The position numbers and the translations under genes are program-made. Of a stretch of DNA of 64,000 bases, positions 12,554-27,322 are shown piece by piece. Where the stretch lies: assembly GCF_020360975.1 (NCBI RefSeq), contig NW_025408675.1, positions 2,790,001 through 2,854,000 of the forward strand, given 5' to 3'. The notes below the pieces were generated by a model. That model saw only the letters and a list, made by a program, of their open reading frames with translations, searched no databases and was not told where the DNA came from. This DNA comes from Hirsutella rhossiliensis (lineage: Eukaryota; Ascomycota; Sordariomycetes; Hypocreales; Ophiocordycipitaceae). The number at the start of each line of letters is the position of its first letter. Position 1 is the stretch's first letter.

Positions 12554-15500
12554 TATTATATAGTATAATACTAATAGGTAGGAAATAGCTAACCTATCGA
12601 TCTTAGAGTAGGCCCTAGAAATAAGAGTAGACCTTATCTTATTATAAGAGCCTTACCTCTATAAGATCGATAATAGCTATATCCTTATATAGTATCCGGC
12701 CTATAACGTTATAACCCCTATCCCCTCTACCGACTTTTCTAAGCTTACTAAGAGGCCTAGGGTTATAGCTTATAAGAGGAAGGAAGCTTAGATAGAAGCT
12801 AGCCCTAGCTTTAACCTCTTTTATAATCTTAATATATAAGCTATAAAGGTAAAAGGCGCTAAGCCGTTTACCCTTATTAACCTATATAATAAAAAAGAAG
12901 TTAAAGGGGCCTTAGCTAGCTAAGGCTAGTAAGGGCCCCTTATAATAGAAAGGCTACTATTAATAGCCTAGCTCTTATAGTAGCCCTTCTTACTAGTAGG
13001 GGACTTTAACTTATACTACCCTTATTAGAACCCTTTTATAAAACCCTTTAAGGCCTATAAGGTAGAAGCCCTTATTAGCTAGCTCGACCGCTATAAGGCT
13101 TCCTTACTAATAGACCTTAAGGTAGCTATAAAAAGCACCTATTAAAGGAAAGGCTTAAAAGGGGCCTTAGTTATAGGCCTTACTTTCTATAGCCCCTTTA
13201 AATAGCTAACCTAAGCTAACTTCCGCTTCCTAGAGGCTATAGGCTTAGATTATAAGCTTATAGCCTTTAAAGCTAGCTTAAGGGGCCTTAATAAGCTACT
13301 ACTAGCTAGGCCTACTACTTATATTTATAGGAAAGTAAACTAAAAGGTATTCTTAGAATACCTAGCTAAGAAGGAATAGGACCTCCTTATAGCTATAGAG
13401 AGGGCTATAAAAAGAAACGACTTAAAAGGGATAGCTTCCCTTTTAATAAGAACCCTTATAAAGGCCTTAAATATAGCGATACCGAAAAAGAGGCCTTATA
13501 AGGGATCTAAGCCTTAGTAGACTAATAAGCTAACCTACCTTCGGAAAGCCCTAAGCCTAGCCTAACGGGCTTATAGGCTAGCCTAAGATAAGGAGAGCTA
13601 AAAGAGCTTTATAGAGGCCTAAAATAGCTTTAAGTATACTATTAAGGCTACTAAAAAGTAATACTAAGAGAGCTTCTTAATAAAAGTAGTAGGAAAGGAT
13701 ATCTTTATAGCCTTTTCTTATACTAAGGCTAAAGCTAACCCTACCTTTCCTAGTATCTTATATATAAAAGAAAGGATAGAGGTAAAAGCTAATACCTTTA
13801 TAGAAAAATACGAGGCCTTCTTAATAACCCTTTTTCCGACCTTAGACCCTAGCCCTAGCCCTCCCTTTAGCCCCCCTTAGAGCCTAGAAAAAGAAGAGCC
13901 CCCGGGCTATATAGGTAGTAAGGGCACGGTTAAGTAGGACTAGCTAAAGCTAAAGGACCCTAAGATTAAGAGGGCTATTTTTAGCTCTTTTAATAAGAAA
14001 GCCCCTAGCCCGGACTCCCTTAGCTTCCTCCCTATCTAATACGCGTATAAGGCTATCCCTACGGTCTTTAATAGGGCCTATAAAGCTCTATTTAACTAAG
14101 GATACTACCTTAAGGTATAAAAGGAAGCTATAGGAATTATACTTCTTAAGTAAAATAAGCTAGACTATACTATCCCTAAGGCTTATAGGGTTATAAGTCT
14201 ACTTAACTACTTAGGAAAGGTCCTCGAAAAGCTATACGCTACCCGGCTAAGCTATTTAGCTAATACGGCCGGGCTTCTAAACCCTACGTAGCTAAGGGGA
14301 CGAAAATAGCGGTTAGCTATAGACACGGCCTTCCTCCTTCTATACTATATCTAAAAGAAGCGGGAGTCTAATAAGAAGGCTATTACTAGTACCCTCTTAT
14401 TAGATATAAAGGGCGCCTTCGATTTTATATCGAAGGAATAGCTTATAAGGGTCCTAAGGGAATTAAACCTCCCTAAGGCCTTTATAAGCTAGGTAGACTA
14501 CTTCCTTACTAAAAGGAAGATCTAGCTAGCCTTTAAAGGGTAAGTCTAGCCCCTTATAGACCTAGTAATAAGGGTGCTCTAAGGGTCCCCTATTAGCCCT
14601 ATTTTATTCCTCTTATACGTAAGGGGGATACTAGCGGCTAAGGGATACTAGCTATTTTATATAGATAACTTTAGTATCTCTATAACGTCGACCTTAGCTA
14701 AAAAGAACGTTCGGTAGCTAAAAGTAATAGCTACTAACCTATTTAAATAAGCTAAAAACTAAGGGGTCTACTTTAACCCCTTAAAGATAGAACTTATTTA
14801 CTTTAGTAGGTAATAGCAGCCTATTTTAAAGGGTATAATAGTAGGAGGCTTATTTTTTAAGGTAAAGCCCTTAGTATAGTAGCTAGGGGTCTTCTTTAAT
14901 TCTAAGCTCCTATTTAAATAATATATTAAGAAGAAGGTAGTATCTATATAAGCTGCCTTTAAAAGACTATCCCGCTTAACCTCTATATAAAAAGGCCTAT
15001 TATTTAAAGCCTCTAAATAGCTCTACTAAGCCTACGTAACCTTTATAATAGACTATAGGGCCTAACTTTAGTATAGGGGGCCTAAGACCCCTAAGAGCCT
15101 TATAAAGCCTTTTTAAAGGCTATAAAACTAAGCTTTTTTAAAGGTCTTAAAGGCCTTTAAAGGATCCCCTATTAGGGCTTTAGAAGCTAAAGCGGCCCTA
15201 CTACTACTAAAGGTATAATTTAAAAGGGTATACCTTTCCTACGCCCTTTAGACCCTATACTTTTTACTTAGTTACCTTATAAGGTAGGCTTACGACCTAG
15301 CTATATAGGATAACCTCGCCGACTTAAGCTCCGACCTAAGGGCCTTAAGCTATATTAGGCTATATATATAGCTATTCTGCCTCCTTAAAGGCCTAGTAGC
15401 CCTTATAGGACCTAATTATAACTTAGAAAAAAGGAAAGCTAGCTAGGAGCCCTTATAGGCCCTAAAGCCTAAGGCCTTTATTACGATAATAAAGGCCCCT

Positions 15501-16530
15501 AAGCCCTTAGCTAAGAAGTAATACTAATACTTCTTAGCTAGCCTAGCTAGCTTAGAAGACTTTAGGGTACGGCCCCTAGCCTTTTATACCGATAGCTCTA
15601 AGGGGTGCCTTAAGGGGTCCTTTATAAAGACTAACGCTTACTCCTTTTACGAAATAGGCCTAGAAAATAGGCCTATTAAGGCGTACTATAAGAACCTAGG
15701 GCCTTTAATTAAAGTAGCTAACGTAGAGCTATTCGCGATACTAAGGGTCCTAGAGGACCTAGCTAAGAGGCCTCGGCCCCTAAAGCTTAGCCCTCTTAAC
15801 CCCCTTATAGATACCTATATCTTTATAGATAGCTAAGCCGCTATAAAGAAGGTTATAGGTTTCTTAGACCTAGCTATACGTATTAAAAGGCTCCTATTTA
15901 GCTTAGAAGCCTTTTATAATATATAACTATACTAATACCCTAGCTACCTAGGGATCTTTAGTAACTAGCTAGCTAACTAGCTAGCTAAAAGAGGCTTAGA
16001 GGCCCCTACTTAAGGGACCCCCTTAGTCTCTATTAGCTACTTATAAAGAAAGGTCTAGTAAGCTACTAAGGACTATTAAAAAGGACTCTAGGCTACTAAG
16101 GCGGTTAAAGGCCCTAGGGCTAAGGGCCTAGGTAAGTACTATATATTTATTTAAAAGACCCCTCGCCTAGCCCTTAGCCTAGAAAAGGACCTTATAAGGA
16201 GGCCTAGGCTAACCCTCTTAGCCTTTTACTAGCTCCTCTTTAAGGCTAGCTTCTTATTTTCCTTCCTAAAAAGGACTAATAAGGTAGACTAAGACGACTA
16301 CCGCTATAGCTAAGGAAGGTATACGGCTAGGTACCTTATCCTAAGGTACCCGAACTATAGGAGGGAAAGAGAGGTCCTTTACTAGACCTTTAAGAGACGG
16401 AAGGGGGCCCTTAGCCTACCTATTCTCTATAGCTCTAAGGAAGGAAGGGAAGCCCTTCTAACCTTCTTAGCTAAAATAGAGATAGGGATAGCTAAGTAGC
16501 TCGAAAAGGAGTAACCTAAGGGCCCTAGGG
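12554..16530 (+). pseudogene. LINE ORF2: endonuclease, reverse transcriptase, RNase H; RIP-inactivated
   Basis: An APE-type endonuclease is recognisable by an EPY motif near 12645-12660 and GDFN near 12997-13010. The reverse transcriptase spans about 14230-14900, with the catalytic box reading YIDN near 14655-14670 where two Asp are expected. RNase H begins around 15585 (TDSS) and runs to about 15950, followed by a C-terminal region to about 16530. Dozens of TAA/TAG codons interrupt it. The D-to-N change fits a GAT-GAT to GAT-AAT RIP transition. Confidence 0.85.
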
Positions 16531-19500
16531 CCCTTAAGGGGGAAAATTACTACGCGGGAGAAACTAAACTAACCTTTCCTTTATTATTACTTTTATAGCT
16601 ACCCTTTCCTTAATTAGTTATAAGCCCCTAGGCTCTATAGCTAGCTAGGACTACTAATAAGGGCCTAGGCCCTTACTAGCCTCGCTATAGCCTTAGAGGC
16701 TATATACGAGTAATAATATATATAAAAAAAAGGCACCTTTCTTATATCCCTTATAGCTCCCTTTTACCCCTCTTACTAGAAAAGCCGATTTTTACCTAAC
16801 TTTTCTACCCTTCCTTATAATAATATCGAAAAACGATTCTTTTACCGACCTTATAGTCTATAAGACGATTCTTATAAAGGCCTAAGATTAAGATAAGTAG
16901 ATAAAGGAGCTATAGGCTCGTATAGATAAAACTATCTATAATTTAGTCCTCTTTAATAAGTAGGACCCTCTTAAGCCCCCTCTTTATCCTAGGGCAACGG
17001 ACTTTATAGAGGGAGCTACCCTTTTCTCCGAGCTAACCTCTATATAGTAGAGAGCTTTTTCTGCTGCCCTAGGCGACTATAAGAGTCACCGAAAGGAATA
17101 CCTTTATAAGATAAAGCTACTAACTACTGCTCGTATAGCAATAACGGAATCTATTAGTACCGTAAAGCTAATCTCTCTATAAGAGAAAGAGACTCTTAGG
17201 TAGTAGCTTTTAAAGCTCGAGACCTCGATAGCTCCCTCGAGGGGCTATATAACTAACCGTATTAGGAAGACCTATACGGCCTACCTAGGAGCTTTTTCTA
17301 CTAGGAACCTACTAGCTTCTTTATAGCTAGCTAAGTAAGAAGAAATCCTCGAGGAAGCTAACTAATACTTCCTTATAGAAGCTCTTTCCGGCTAATAGCT
17401 ATAGGATATATCTCTACTAATAAAGCTTATTAGTAATAGTTACTTAACTATCTTTTAAGAGGCTAGCTAGGAACTAAATAAAGAGGCTACTAGAGTATAA
17501 TAGTAAGTAGTCTTATTCCTTTATAGCTAGCACTTAACTTAGACGGCTCGACCTACTGCCCCTATAGCTGCTATAGCCCTTATTACTACTGCTCCCGCTA
17601 CTACTGCTATAGCTATTACTCCTTTAGCTCCTCCTCCCTTAAGAGCCTTAACGCCGTCGTTAACTATAGCTACGGCCCCGGCCCTAGCTCCGTATCTTAC
17701 TCTAGGCCCGGCCCCGGTCCCGTTAGTTAGACCGGCCCGACTAGTCCCCTAATAGACCTTTTAGTCCGTTAGTCGAAAAATTAAGGAACTAGTCGAAATC
17801 GAACCTCTTTATTAAAATCAATAATAAGGGGTAAAAAGGGGGGGTTTTTAAGCAGACCTTCTAGACCGGAACAAGGATTCCTCGAAGAAATAATATATAA
17901 GGAGGAATTAACCTACCTACTAAGTATATAAAAAGCCCTATCGGCTAGAAGACTACTAGTAGGTCTTTAAGGAAAACCGACCTAAAGGAGTTAACCCTTT
18001 AAAGAGACTATAAGAAATAGTATAATAGTCTCTTAAGGAGGACCCCTCGTTATAAAAGAAGATAGACGAGATTTAGGTTACTAAGAAATAGTAACTAACG
18101 ACGCCGCTGCCCTTATTCGAGCCGTAAATTTAAGGAAAAATCGTTAGTATAGTAAATCCGGTATTTATCTTCCCTACGGATTAGTAAGACTAACCGTTAG
18201 GACCCTCTAACTATCCCCTACGAAAATCAGCTATCCTTAACTCTAGTACTTCCCTCGATATCTATAATATACTCTTATAATTCTAGTTCTTTAAGAAAGC
18301 ATAGAAGGAATATCTTATTACTAGGGAATTAACCGTATAGATAGAGGGATATAGAAGGGTGAATTTTACGATAAAATTACTTAACGGATCTATATAAATT
18401 CTTCGAAGAAAAAGGGTAGCTTTTTGCCCTCGATTTTTAACGAGCTTAATTTCCTTCCGCCTTCTTCGAAAGGAAGGAATCTTCTAGGATATAACGTCTA
18501 AGCCTACGAGGCTAGTTTAAAAGAATTAGACTATTAGGCTTATCGAGGAGAAATTCGGTTAATCTATTCTCGAATTCCGACCTATCCTTAGGAAGGAATT
18601 ACTCGAGAAGTTAGCTTTCCTTACTAAGAGGAATAGGTCTACTATAAAGGACCCTCTTCCGGTAGCCTAAGGAGACGGCCTTCTTTAGCACGCACGACTT
18701 AGTTACCTAGGCCCCTTAGCTTTATATAAGCTAGGCCTATAATAGGGCGTACGAATAAAGGGCCTAAAGACCGTTAAATGCGAATACTATAGCTAAGGAA
18801 AGACTAGGAGACGAATTTCTAAACGAACGCCTTTACGGCCGGACTAGCTATATAAGGAAATTTAGGTCGACTAGACCGACGTCTCTAGGGATTAGGAAAG
18901 CTTCGTTAAGGTAATGTTTTTTATAGACGCCTTTTTAAGGATAGTTTTCCCCTATTTCTTACGGACCTACCTAAGTAAGTATAACTAGTTTACTCTTTAA
19001 AACTTCGTTAAATAGATAAAATCCTACTTTAGCTACGAGGTAAAGAAGATATAGTCTAATAGAGAGCTATTTATAAAGGATATCTTAAATTAGCTTTAAA
19101 AAAGGGGTATTTTACCCCTCTTATTAGCACTAAATACCTAGGCCTAGAATAGAGGGGTAGAAAGATTAGGGGGTGCTATAATAGAAAGGGCCCGTATAAT
19201 AAGACTTGCTATAAAGCTTTTATACGACCTTTAGAGGGAAGTCTTTAAGACCGCCTATTACCTTCGGAACCGGACCTTAAGGACCTAAGGAATAGACTAG
19301 AAATCTCCCCTCGAGCTCTTTATAAAGAAGAGGGCCTCGCTAGCCTACCTTCGTACCTACGGCTATAAGGTATATACTATAACTACCGATGCGTAGCTAA
19401 AAGGGAAGAAGAAAAGAAAGCTTAATCTTAGAGCCTTTATTAGTTACCTCGTTAGTTATAATTCTACGAATATCTTCTAGATCTAGATTCCTCTTTTATA

Positions 19501-21868
19501 GAAGGTTATTTCGACTAAGGATATAATTTTCGATAAATCTAGCTTCTTTAATAGAAAGAGGGATTAATAGCCCCTCTTACTCTCTTAACGTTAGCTAATT
19601 TAGAAGATTTAAATTCCCCCTTCTTAATAGTTTTAAGAAGAGGTCCTAAATAAGGAAACGGAAGAAGAAACTAATATCGAAGTAGTTAAGGATAACGCTA
19701 ACTTTAAAGAAGAGGAAGCTACTAGATTAAATAATCTAGATAAAGAAGGAGACTATAGGAAAGTAATAGAGCTAGAATACGCTTACCTCCCTACGCCTCC
19801 TCTTATAGAATAAGAAGAAGATCTAGCAGTAGCTTTTTCGGTTAGTCTTCCCGTCTTAACCCCTAAGGGGGTAGGAAAGGCACCTCTCTTAAAGGATTAC
19901 CTAGCTGCCTTTTTATCCCTACTTCGAGAAGCAAAGGAAGGTATAGGGCCCGATATAAAAGAAGACTAATTACTCCCTTATTTCGATCGTTTTTCTAACT
20001 TTTATCTAACGCCTATAGAAGACGGTTCTTATAGAGCATTTATAGTAGGCCGGCTCTTTAAGCTATAGTTATTAGCAAGGAAGGTATATAAAAAGGACCT
20101 CTTAGACCTACTAGTAAACTAGAAGTAGCTAGAAAAACACCCCTTTAAAGACTAGTTTTTCTAGGCTTAGAAAGACTACCTAGCTTTATATAAAGAGATA
20201 GGGTCTTTTAAAGAGGTCCTTAAAGAAAAAGTAAGAGGAAAATAGGTCCTTAGCTATAAGTAGGTCTTTATCTATAAGACTAATAAATACGGATTCCTTT
20301 AAAAGTATAAGGCCCGGCTAGTTATCTATAAGAATTAATAGGAAAAAGGGGATCTACCTATTAAGGCAACTACCTTAGTAGGGATATCTTTTCGGACCCT
20401 TATAGCTATAGTAGTAGAATTCGACCTCGAGCTCGATTAGATAGATATAGTTAACGCCTTTATTAACTACCTACTTAAGGAAGAAGAAGTTATCTATATA
20501 TACCTTCTACTAGGCTTTTAATAGCTAGGAAAGGTTCTATAGCTTAGGAAAGCTCTATACGGACTATAAAGATTACCCCTTCTTTAGCAATAGCATTTAA
20601 TAGGTTCCCTCGAAGCCCTAGGCTTTAAGAAAGTCCCTTAGGAACCGTATATAATATAGAAGGGTAAAATCATAGTCTTCTTTTATATCGACGATATTAT
20701 CTAGGCCTACCTAAAAGAGAAAGAGGCTACTACTAAGGAGGCTATATAAGGCCTATAATAAAGGTATAAGATAACTAAGCTAAGGGAGCTAAAGTAGTTC
20801 CTAGGGATATAAATCCTTTAGAATAGGTCTTAATAGACTATCTAGCTTACCTAAGACGCCTATATCGATAAGGTCGCTTATAAATTCCTCCCTAATTCCC
20901 TCGATAAGACGCTTCCCTCTACGCCTATATTAGATAAAGAGCTTTTACCTAATCCGTCTATTTAAGCTAGGGAGTAAGAGAAATACTAATATTAATAAAA
21001 GGTAGGCTCCTTGCTTTTTTTAGCTATTTCTACTAGACCGGATATCTCTTTTACGGTCTCCCGGCTAGCTAGGCATAGCTAGAATCCTAGCCCTAGGCAC
21101 TAAGAAGTAGTAGACTAAGTAATCCTTTATCTCTATTTAACGAGATTATATAGTCTACGCTTAGGAGGGCAGGGAAGGAAACTAGCTATAGAAATCTTCC
21201 TTTATTTAAGCGATTCGTCCTTTACGGATAATTCCTTAGATAGAAAGAGCTTATAGGGGTATATTATATCCCTTTTTAGAGGAACTATTACTTAAAGAGC
21301 TTTAAAGTAAGCTACTATTATAACTTTTAATATAGAGGCAGAGCTATTAGCTCTTTTAGAAGCGTTAAAAGAAGCGATTTTCCTTAGCCGGCTACTAATA
21401 TCTTTATAACTATAAATTCTAACCTTATTAGCTATAGAATACGATAATATATAGACTATATAAATTCTTATAGAAAATAGTAAGTTATCGACCTAGCTAT
21501 AGTATATCGATATCTACTAGTATTAGTTACGCTAAGAAGTTTAAAGGGGACTTATTTCCGTCCGTTAGGTTCTAACGGTATTAATAAAAGCTAACGGTCT
21601 TATAAAGCCCCTACCGAAGTAGAAGCTAGCTATCTTTTTATAGTAAATTAGGCTAGAAGACGTTTAAGAGAAGCTATCCTTAGAGGCCCGCCTTAAGAGT
21701 CTACGAGAGGAGCTAATAGTACGTATAAGAAGGTAACGTCTATAGCTAAAGAAAAGGAAGAGGTTTTTCCCTTTAAAGGGCCCCCTATTTTAATTAGGTT
21801 TTTCCCTTTAAAGAAGGCCCCCTTTCTTATAGGACTTTCCCCTCTTTAGGCCCCTTTTCCTTAAGTAG

Positions 21869-21873
21869 GTCTA
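21869..21873 (+). repeat. Target site duplication GTCTA, left copy (Copia-2)
   Basis: GTCTA here and at 27891-27895 flank Copia-2. Uninterrupted copia-A copies read AAGTAGGTCTAAAAGAG at the same place (about 3643 and 34617), confirming the insertion point. Confidence 0.95.
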
Positions 21874-22441
21874 TATAAGGAACGGTGTTCCTACTATAAA
21901 TAAAGCAGCTATAATATACTCTCCCGATTATATAAGCTAATAAGTAGTATATTAATTATAGACAAAATCTTATCCTATAGAGCAAGAATCGCTCGTTATT
22001 TTATATGTTATTATGCACTAAACGGGTTGCCGGTTATCGTAAAATCGGGAATCGAAGGAATAGAGCTAGCTTAGAATACTAGCTAAGACCTCTTAAGAAC
22101 ACCGGCACGACTAACCTCCTCTAAACACGAATATTAGTAGAACTAAGACACTTCTAGATTCACTCGAGATATTACGGAATTCCCTAGTCTTAGGGCTATA
22201 CGGCAGCCTAAATCTAGTCCCGAAAGGTTCTTCCGTTTAGCTATAATTGTCTATATAAGATAGCATGTCCGCTAGTAGATAGATTAAGAATTATTAACTT
22301 TAATACCTCTTCTATATACTAATATACTACTAATAAATTCCGTTGAAATTCCTACCTTATACTCCTTCTTCCCCTCTATTACGTAGTCTTACGTGATTCC
22401 TTGATTTCCTAAAATTCCGCTTTTGCTTATATACCTTTAGA
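21874..22441 (+). repeat. Copia-2 5' LTR
   Basis: 568 bp, starts TATAAGGAACGG, ends CCTTTAGA; same length as the right LTR. It carries more C-to-T/G-to-A changes than the right LTR (for example GACTAACC here versus GACCAACC there). Confidence 0.95.
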
Positions 22442-22453
22442 GGTTATAAGCCC
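22442..22453 (+). other. Primer binding site for a half initiator-tRNA-Met
   Basis: GGTTATAAGCCC directly after the 5' LTR. It is the complement of the initiator tRNA-Met anticodon arm (GGGCTCATAACC) with one TG-to-TA change. Priming from a half tRNA-iMet is known for many copia-type elements. The same site lies at 29417 (Copia-A2), 10119 (Copia-A1) and, reversed, near 28815-28829. Confidence 0.7.
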
Positions 22454-22559
22454 GGCTTACTCCTTTTAAGCCGGGAAATTAACTTATACCTTTGAAATTC
22501 CTTGTCGAAATACCCGATTAAAATTCCTTTCGAAAATCCTCCTAACGACTTTTTCTACC

Positions 22560-25500
22560 TTCCTACGCTCTTAAACTCCCGCCTAGACTTCTCGATCCCT
22601 ACGAACGAAATAATACCGAATTTATATAAAATAGGTAGATAAAAAGAATATAAATTTTCTAGACTTAAGGGAAATTTAAATTATACTCTTTAGACTACGA
22701 GGATAAGAGCTATCCTTACTAAGGAAAACATCGCTACCTTAGAGCAAGAAAATTATATAAAGACTATAGAAGCTTTATCCTAGATTTTTCTTTAAGTCGA
22801 AGATAGCCCTTTAATATAAATTAAGCATTTAATAAATACTAAAGCTACTTAGGATAAGCTTATAAAGCTATATAATCCGTCGAATTTCTCGTCGAATTAT
22901 TTACTTATAAAGTAGCTCTTTAATCTTAGTCCCTCGGGCTCTAATTTAGAGAAATACCTTTATAAGGTAAAAGAAATCTACGAGGATTTAAAATCCTATA
23001 ATATAGAAATTCTAGAAGTTATCCTTATAGCATAGATTCTTAATTGCCTTAATAAGGAATTTAGAAGCTATATTATAAATATTACGTAGAGCCTTAGGTA
23101 TAATTCTACGGCGTTTACCCTCGAATCCCTAATAGCTAGTCTTTTAGACAAAGCTAGAAGAATAGAGGATATAGATAAATCTTCGGAGAAAGCCTTCTTA
23201 ATACGAAGGAAGCCTTAGAAATCCCATAGAAATTCTACGGATACTCCTTATTATAAGGAATGCAAAAAACCAGGGCATTTTATAGTAAATTGCTATAAAT
23301 TATACCCGAATAAGGCTCCTACTTATTAGGTTTTAAATAAAGGAAAGAAGGACAATAGGACTCGAATTTCTAAGAAGAGAAAATCTTCTTCTAAGAAGAA
23401 ATCCCCTTCTAGTAGTATTTCTACTACTAATAAAAGAAGGAAGGCTCGAATTATAGAGCTAAAGTCCGATTCGGACGATAGTAATAAGGTCTTAAATATA
23501 GCTTCGTAAGAAAATATAGACCTAGATATCGACCTTATAGACCTTTCTAGGGCTCCGACCCCTATATAAACGTCTAAGGATTTAGAGGTAATTTTAACCT
23601 CTATAAATACCCCTATAGTAGAAGCTAATAAAGACTCTCTTTTAGGACCTTTAAAAACCTCGATTCCTAGAATAAAGGAATTAGTCTTAAAGGCAAGAGA
23701 AGGAGGATTTCCTAGTTATAAGAGTAAAAGGATCTTTAATTTTATATATAATACCGGAGCTACTAAGCATATAGTATCTAATAAGAATTTCCTTATTAAT
23801 TATAAAGAAATTAAGTCTAAAGTTTACTAGGGAAAAGCTTCCTTTATATTAGTAAAAGGAAAAGGGGACTTAGTATTTAAGTTCCTATATAGTAGAAAAA
23901 GGTATATCCTTCGAGACTGCTTTTATATACCTAAATTAGGGGTAAATATACTATCCTAATCTTATTTTAATAATACCTATGCCTTAATAGGAGGAAATAA
24001 AGTCCTTTTATTAGATAATAAGGCTAAGGTCCTTACTAAAGGATTTCTTAGAAATAAATTATATTATATTCCTATAGAACCTTTATTAGAAAGCTAATTA
24101 ATCCTTATTACGTCTGTAAAAGCAAAGGATATAGATTTTTATACTTAGCACTTACGCTTAGGGCATATAAATAGTAGGGCTATTTTAGAAATATTAAAAA
24201 GATATAATAAGGATATAAAAATGCTTCTAGAAGAGGAAAATAAAATAAGGCAATGCGAAATATATATTAGAGCTAAAGCAACGAATAAGGTTAATAAATA
24301 ACCTTCGTATAAGTCTTATTCTTATTTAGAAATTATAGTATTAGATATTTAGGAGCTAATTAAAGTGCCTACTTATAATAAATATTACTATTATATTTCT
24401 TTCCTAGACGTAGGAACCCGATATCTAGAAATATACCTTCTTGAAAAAAGGAAGCTCTAAATAGGTTCCTAGAATTTAAAAATAGGGTAGAAAATAACCC
24501 TAAAAATACTAGGATTAGAGCATTTTCTAATAATGCTAAAGAATTTATATATAAAATAAAGCTCTATTGCAAAAAAGAAGGAATTACCTTTAATTCTAGT
24601 CCTCCTAGGACGCCGGAATCTAACGGTAGAATAGAAAGAATAAATCGTACTATATTAGAAAAAGTACGAGCTCTTTTATTTACTGCTAGGCTTCCTAAAT
24701 ATCTATAAGGAGAAGCTGTTTTAATAGCTACCTATTTATATAATAGATTACCGTATTCTACGATAGGATTTAAAAGTCCTATAGAAAAGAGGGATAATAT
24801 AATACTACCCTTCGAGACCTTAAATAAAATTAAGACCTTTAGAAGCCTTATATATTATAAGAATAAAGACCCTAAAGATAAGCTAGATAATAGAGCTTTT
24901 AAGGGAATAATAGTAGGCTATTTAGAAAATACATATAAAATCTAGGATTTTTCTAAGAGAAAGACTACTATCTCTAGAAATATTACTATACTAGAAAATA
25001 AATTTATAAAAAATCTAGAAATCTCTAGTAGTAATAATACCTTTGATTTTAATTTTATTCCGAATAAAGATAAGCTAGAAAGCTATATCCCTATAAAGGA
25101 AGCTACTAAAGAACCTAGAGATAAAAGTCCCTCGCCCTTTATAGAAGAAGAGTCTTTATATAACGATCCTATTCCTACTACTAGTAAAATAGTAGTAGAA
25201 TTACCTAAGAAGCCGGAAGGGTTCGATTCTAACTATATCGAATACCCTAACGTTAATTTATTTTTAAACTACGATTTTATAGAGTTAATTCTAGCTAGTA
25301 TAGAAAATTAGGATCTAAAAATTCTAAAGACCTATAAATAGGCAATAAATAGCCCTAAAATAGCATTTTAGAAATATACTATAATTAAGGAAATTATCTA
25401 GCTAATTAAATATAAAACTTAGGAATTTTCCTACCTCCTTAGGGATAGGGAGGCTATAAGAGGCCGCTAGGTCTATACTATTAAGAAGGATAGTTAAAAT

Positions 25501-26930
25501 AATATAATAAAATATAAAGCCCGTTTCGTAATATAGGGATTTAAGTAGATCTATAGCTTAGATTTCCTAGATACCTTCTCGACTATAGCTAGACCCGAAT
25601 CTATTAAAATTCTACTTATTTTAGCTATTATCTATAAATTCGAAGCTTTATAAATAGATATAATAAATGCCTTTATATATACCGATATAGATAGCGAAGT
25701 ATATATCGATCTTCCTATAGGCTACGAAGAATACGCTCTTAAAGAATATTATTTAAAATATAGATCAGCTTATAGAGCTAAAGGAATTAAATTAACTAAA
25801 TTCCTAGACCTATATAAAACCGGTCAAATTAAAGCAAAGCTAAAGAAAGTATTATATAGCCTAAAACAAAGTCCTAAGCTCTAGTATAATCATTTAAAAA
25901 TTATACTAAATAATCTCGGATTTCTTCCTCTTTTAATAGACAAAGGAGTATTTATAAATAAGGACTATAGTATAGCCTTAGCAATTTACGTCGACGACTT
26001 TCTTATAGTAGGGCCCTTTAAATCTATAATAGAAGAAAGATTATTTAAAGAATTATTTAAATTCCTAGATTTTACTATCTTAGGAGATATAAAAGACTTC
26101 TTAGGTCTAAATATTATAATAAACCGAGAAAATAAAGAGCTATATATATCCTAAGAAAATTATACCTTAAATAAATTAAAGGAATTTAATAAAGAAGGTT
26201 TAGGAACTTCGAATTTAACCGCTATAGTAGGCTTTAAGCTTATAAAAGTAAAGGAATTACCTTCTAAGGAAGATATATTATAATTTTAGAAAGAAATAGG
26301 ATCTCTATTATACTTAGCCTTATTTACTAGGCTAGATATCTTATATTCTATAATTTCCTACGCTAGATTCGCGGCTAAGCCGACTAGACGTATTTTAAGG
26401 CTTTAAATATAATTTAGAAATATTTAAATAAATTCCCTAGCCTAAAGATTAAATATAATTATAATATCCCTTTTACCTATCTATATATAAAGGGTTTTAC
26501 CGACTCTAGCTAGGCGTCGGATTTAACGGACGGAAAATCCTTTTCCGGTTACTGTTTTTATATATATAATAATATAATAAGCTAGGCTTGCTCTAAGTAG
26601 AAAGCCGTTGCCCTTTCTACCTACGAAGTAGAGTATATTAGCCTTAGGGAGGTAAATAAAGAAGCTATTTATTTAAACATACTTTTTAAAAATATTACTA
26701 AGGATCTATCTATTAAGATTCCTAATACTATACCTCCTATTTTAATAGATAATACTACTACTATTAAATTAGTAGAAAATCCGGAATTTTATAAAAGGTC
26801 TAAGTATATAAGATTAGCCTATTACTATACTTAAACTAGTATAAGAGAAAGGGAAATTAGAGTTTTTATATTAAATTAGAAGATAATATAGCTAATATTT
26901 TTGAAGGAATTAAGACCTAGATTACTCTAT
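22560..26930 (+). pseudogene. Copia-2 gag-pol polyprotein, RIP-inactivated
   Basis: Gag occupies about 22600-23300, ending in a zinc knuckle near 23250-23300 (C..PGH....C recognisable, first Cys lost). Protease follows near 23745 with NTGA where DTGA is expected. A pre-integrase HLRLGH motif lies near 24148-24165 and the integrase core extends to about 24750. Reverse transcriptase has an intact YVDD box near 25988-26000. RNase H begins near 26495 and includes an ALSTYEVEYI-type motif near 26615. TAA/TAG codons and at least one frame change remain, so no full polyprotein can be made. Confidence 0.85.
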
Positions 26931-27322
26931 AAATTTAGAAACGGTCTATCCTTAATATAAGTTCCTAAGCAATTAAAAGGGGTTTTAGATATTTCTTATG
27001 CTTTTATATCTTTCCCTACTAGGTTTTCCTTTTTTAGGTTTCCTAGAGAAATATTTACTAGGTTTTTATCTATTAAGATTTTCCTAGTAATAATAGGTTT
27101 TACCTTATATAAGGATATCCTATAAATAATTATTATAACTATAGATTTTTCCTACTATAGGTTCTTCTATTAGTATATACCTAAGGATTTTTTCCTAAGA
27201 AAGAATAGGTTTTATATATCCTATTAAGGTATAAGAATGGTTTTCCTATATTAGGTTTTTACCTATATATATACTACTATAATAAATTAGTAAAGAGTAT
27301 ATAAATCTACTCTTTAAGGGGC

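Larger units (their letters stand above)
10182..16727 (+). mobile_element. LINE (non-LTR retrotransposon, I/Tad-like organisation), inserted in Copia-A1 5' UTR
   Basis: Two-ORF LINE with a zinc-knuckle ORF1 and an ORF2 with endonuclease, reverse transcriptase and RNase H. The 3' end is A-rich (TATAAAAAA, 16721-16730). The target duplication is about 13 bp, AAAAGGyACCTTT (10169-10181 and 16728-16740), and matches the uninterrupted Copia-A2 sequence near 29460. Excluding the solo LTR inside it the element is about 6.0 kb. It appears 5'-truncated, because 7101-8112 seems to hold further 5' sequence. Assignment to the I/Tad group is from domain order (RNase H after RT), not from a tree. Confidence 0.85.
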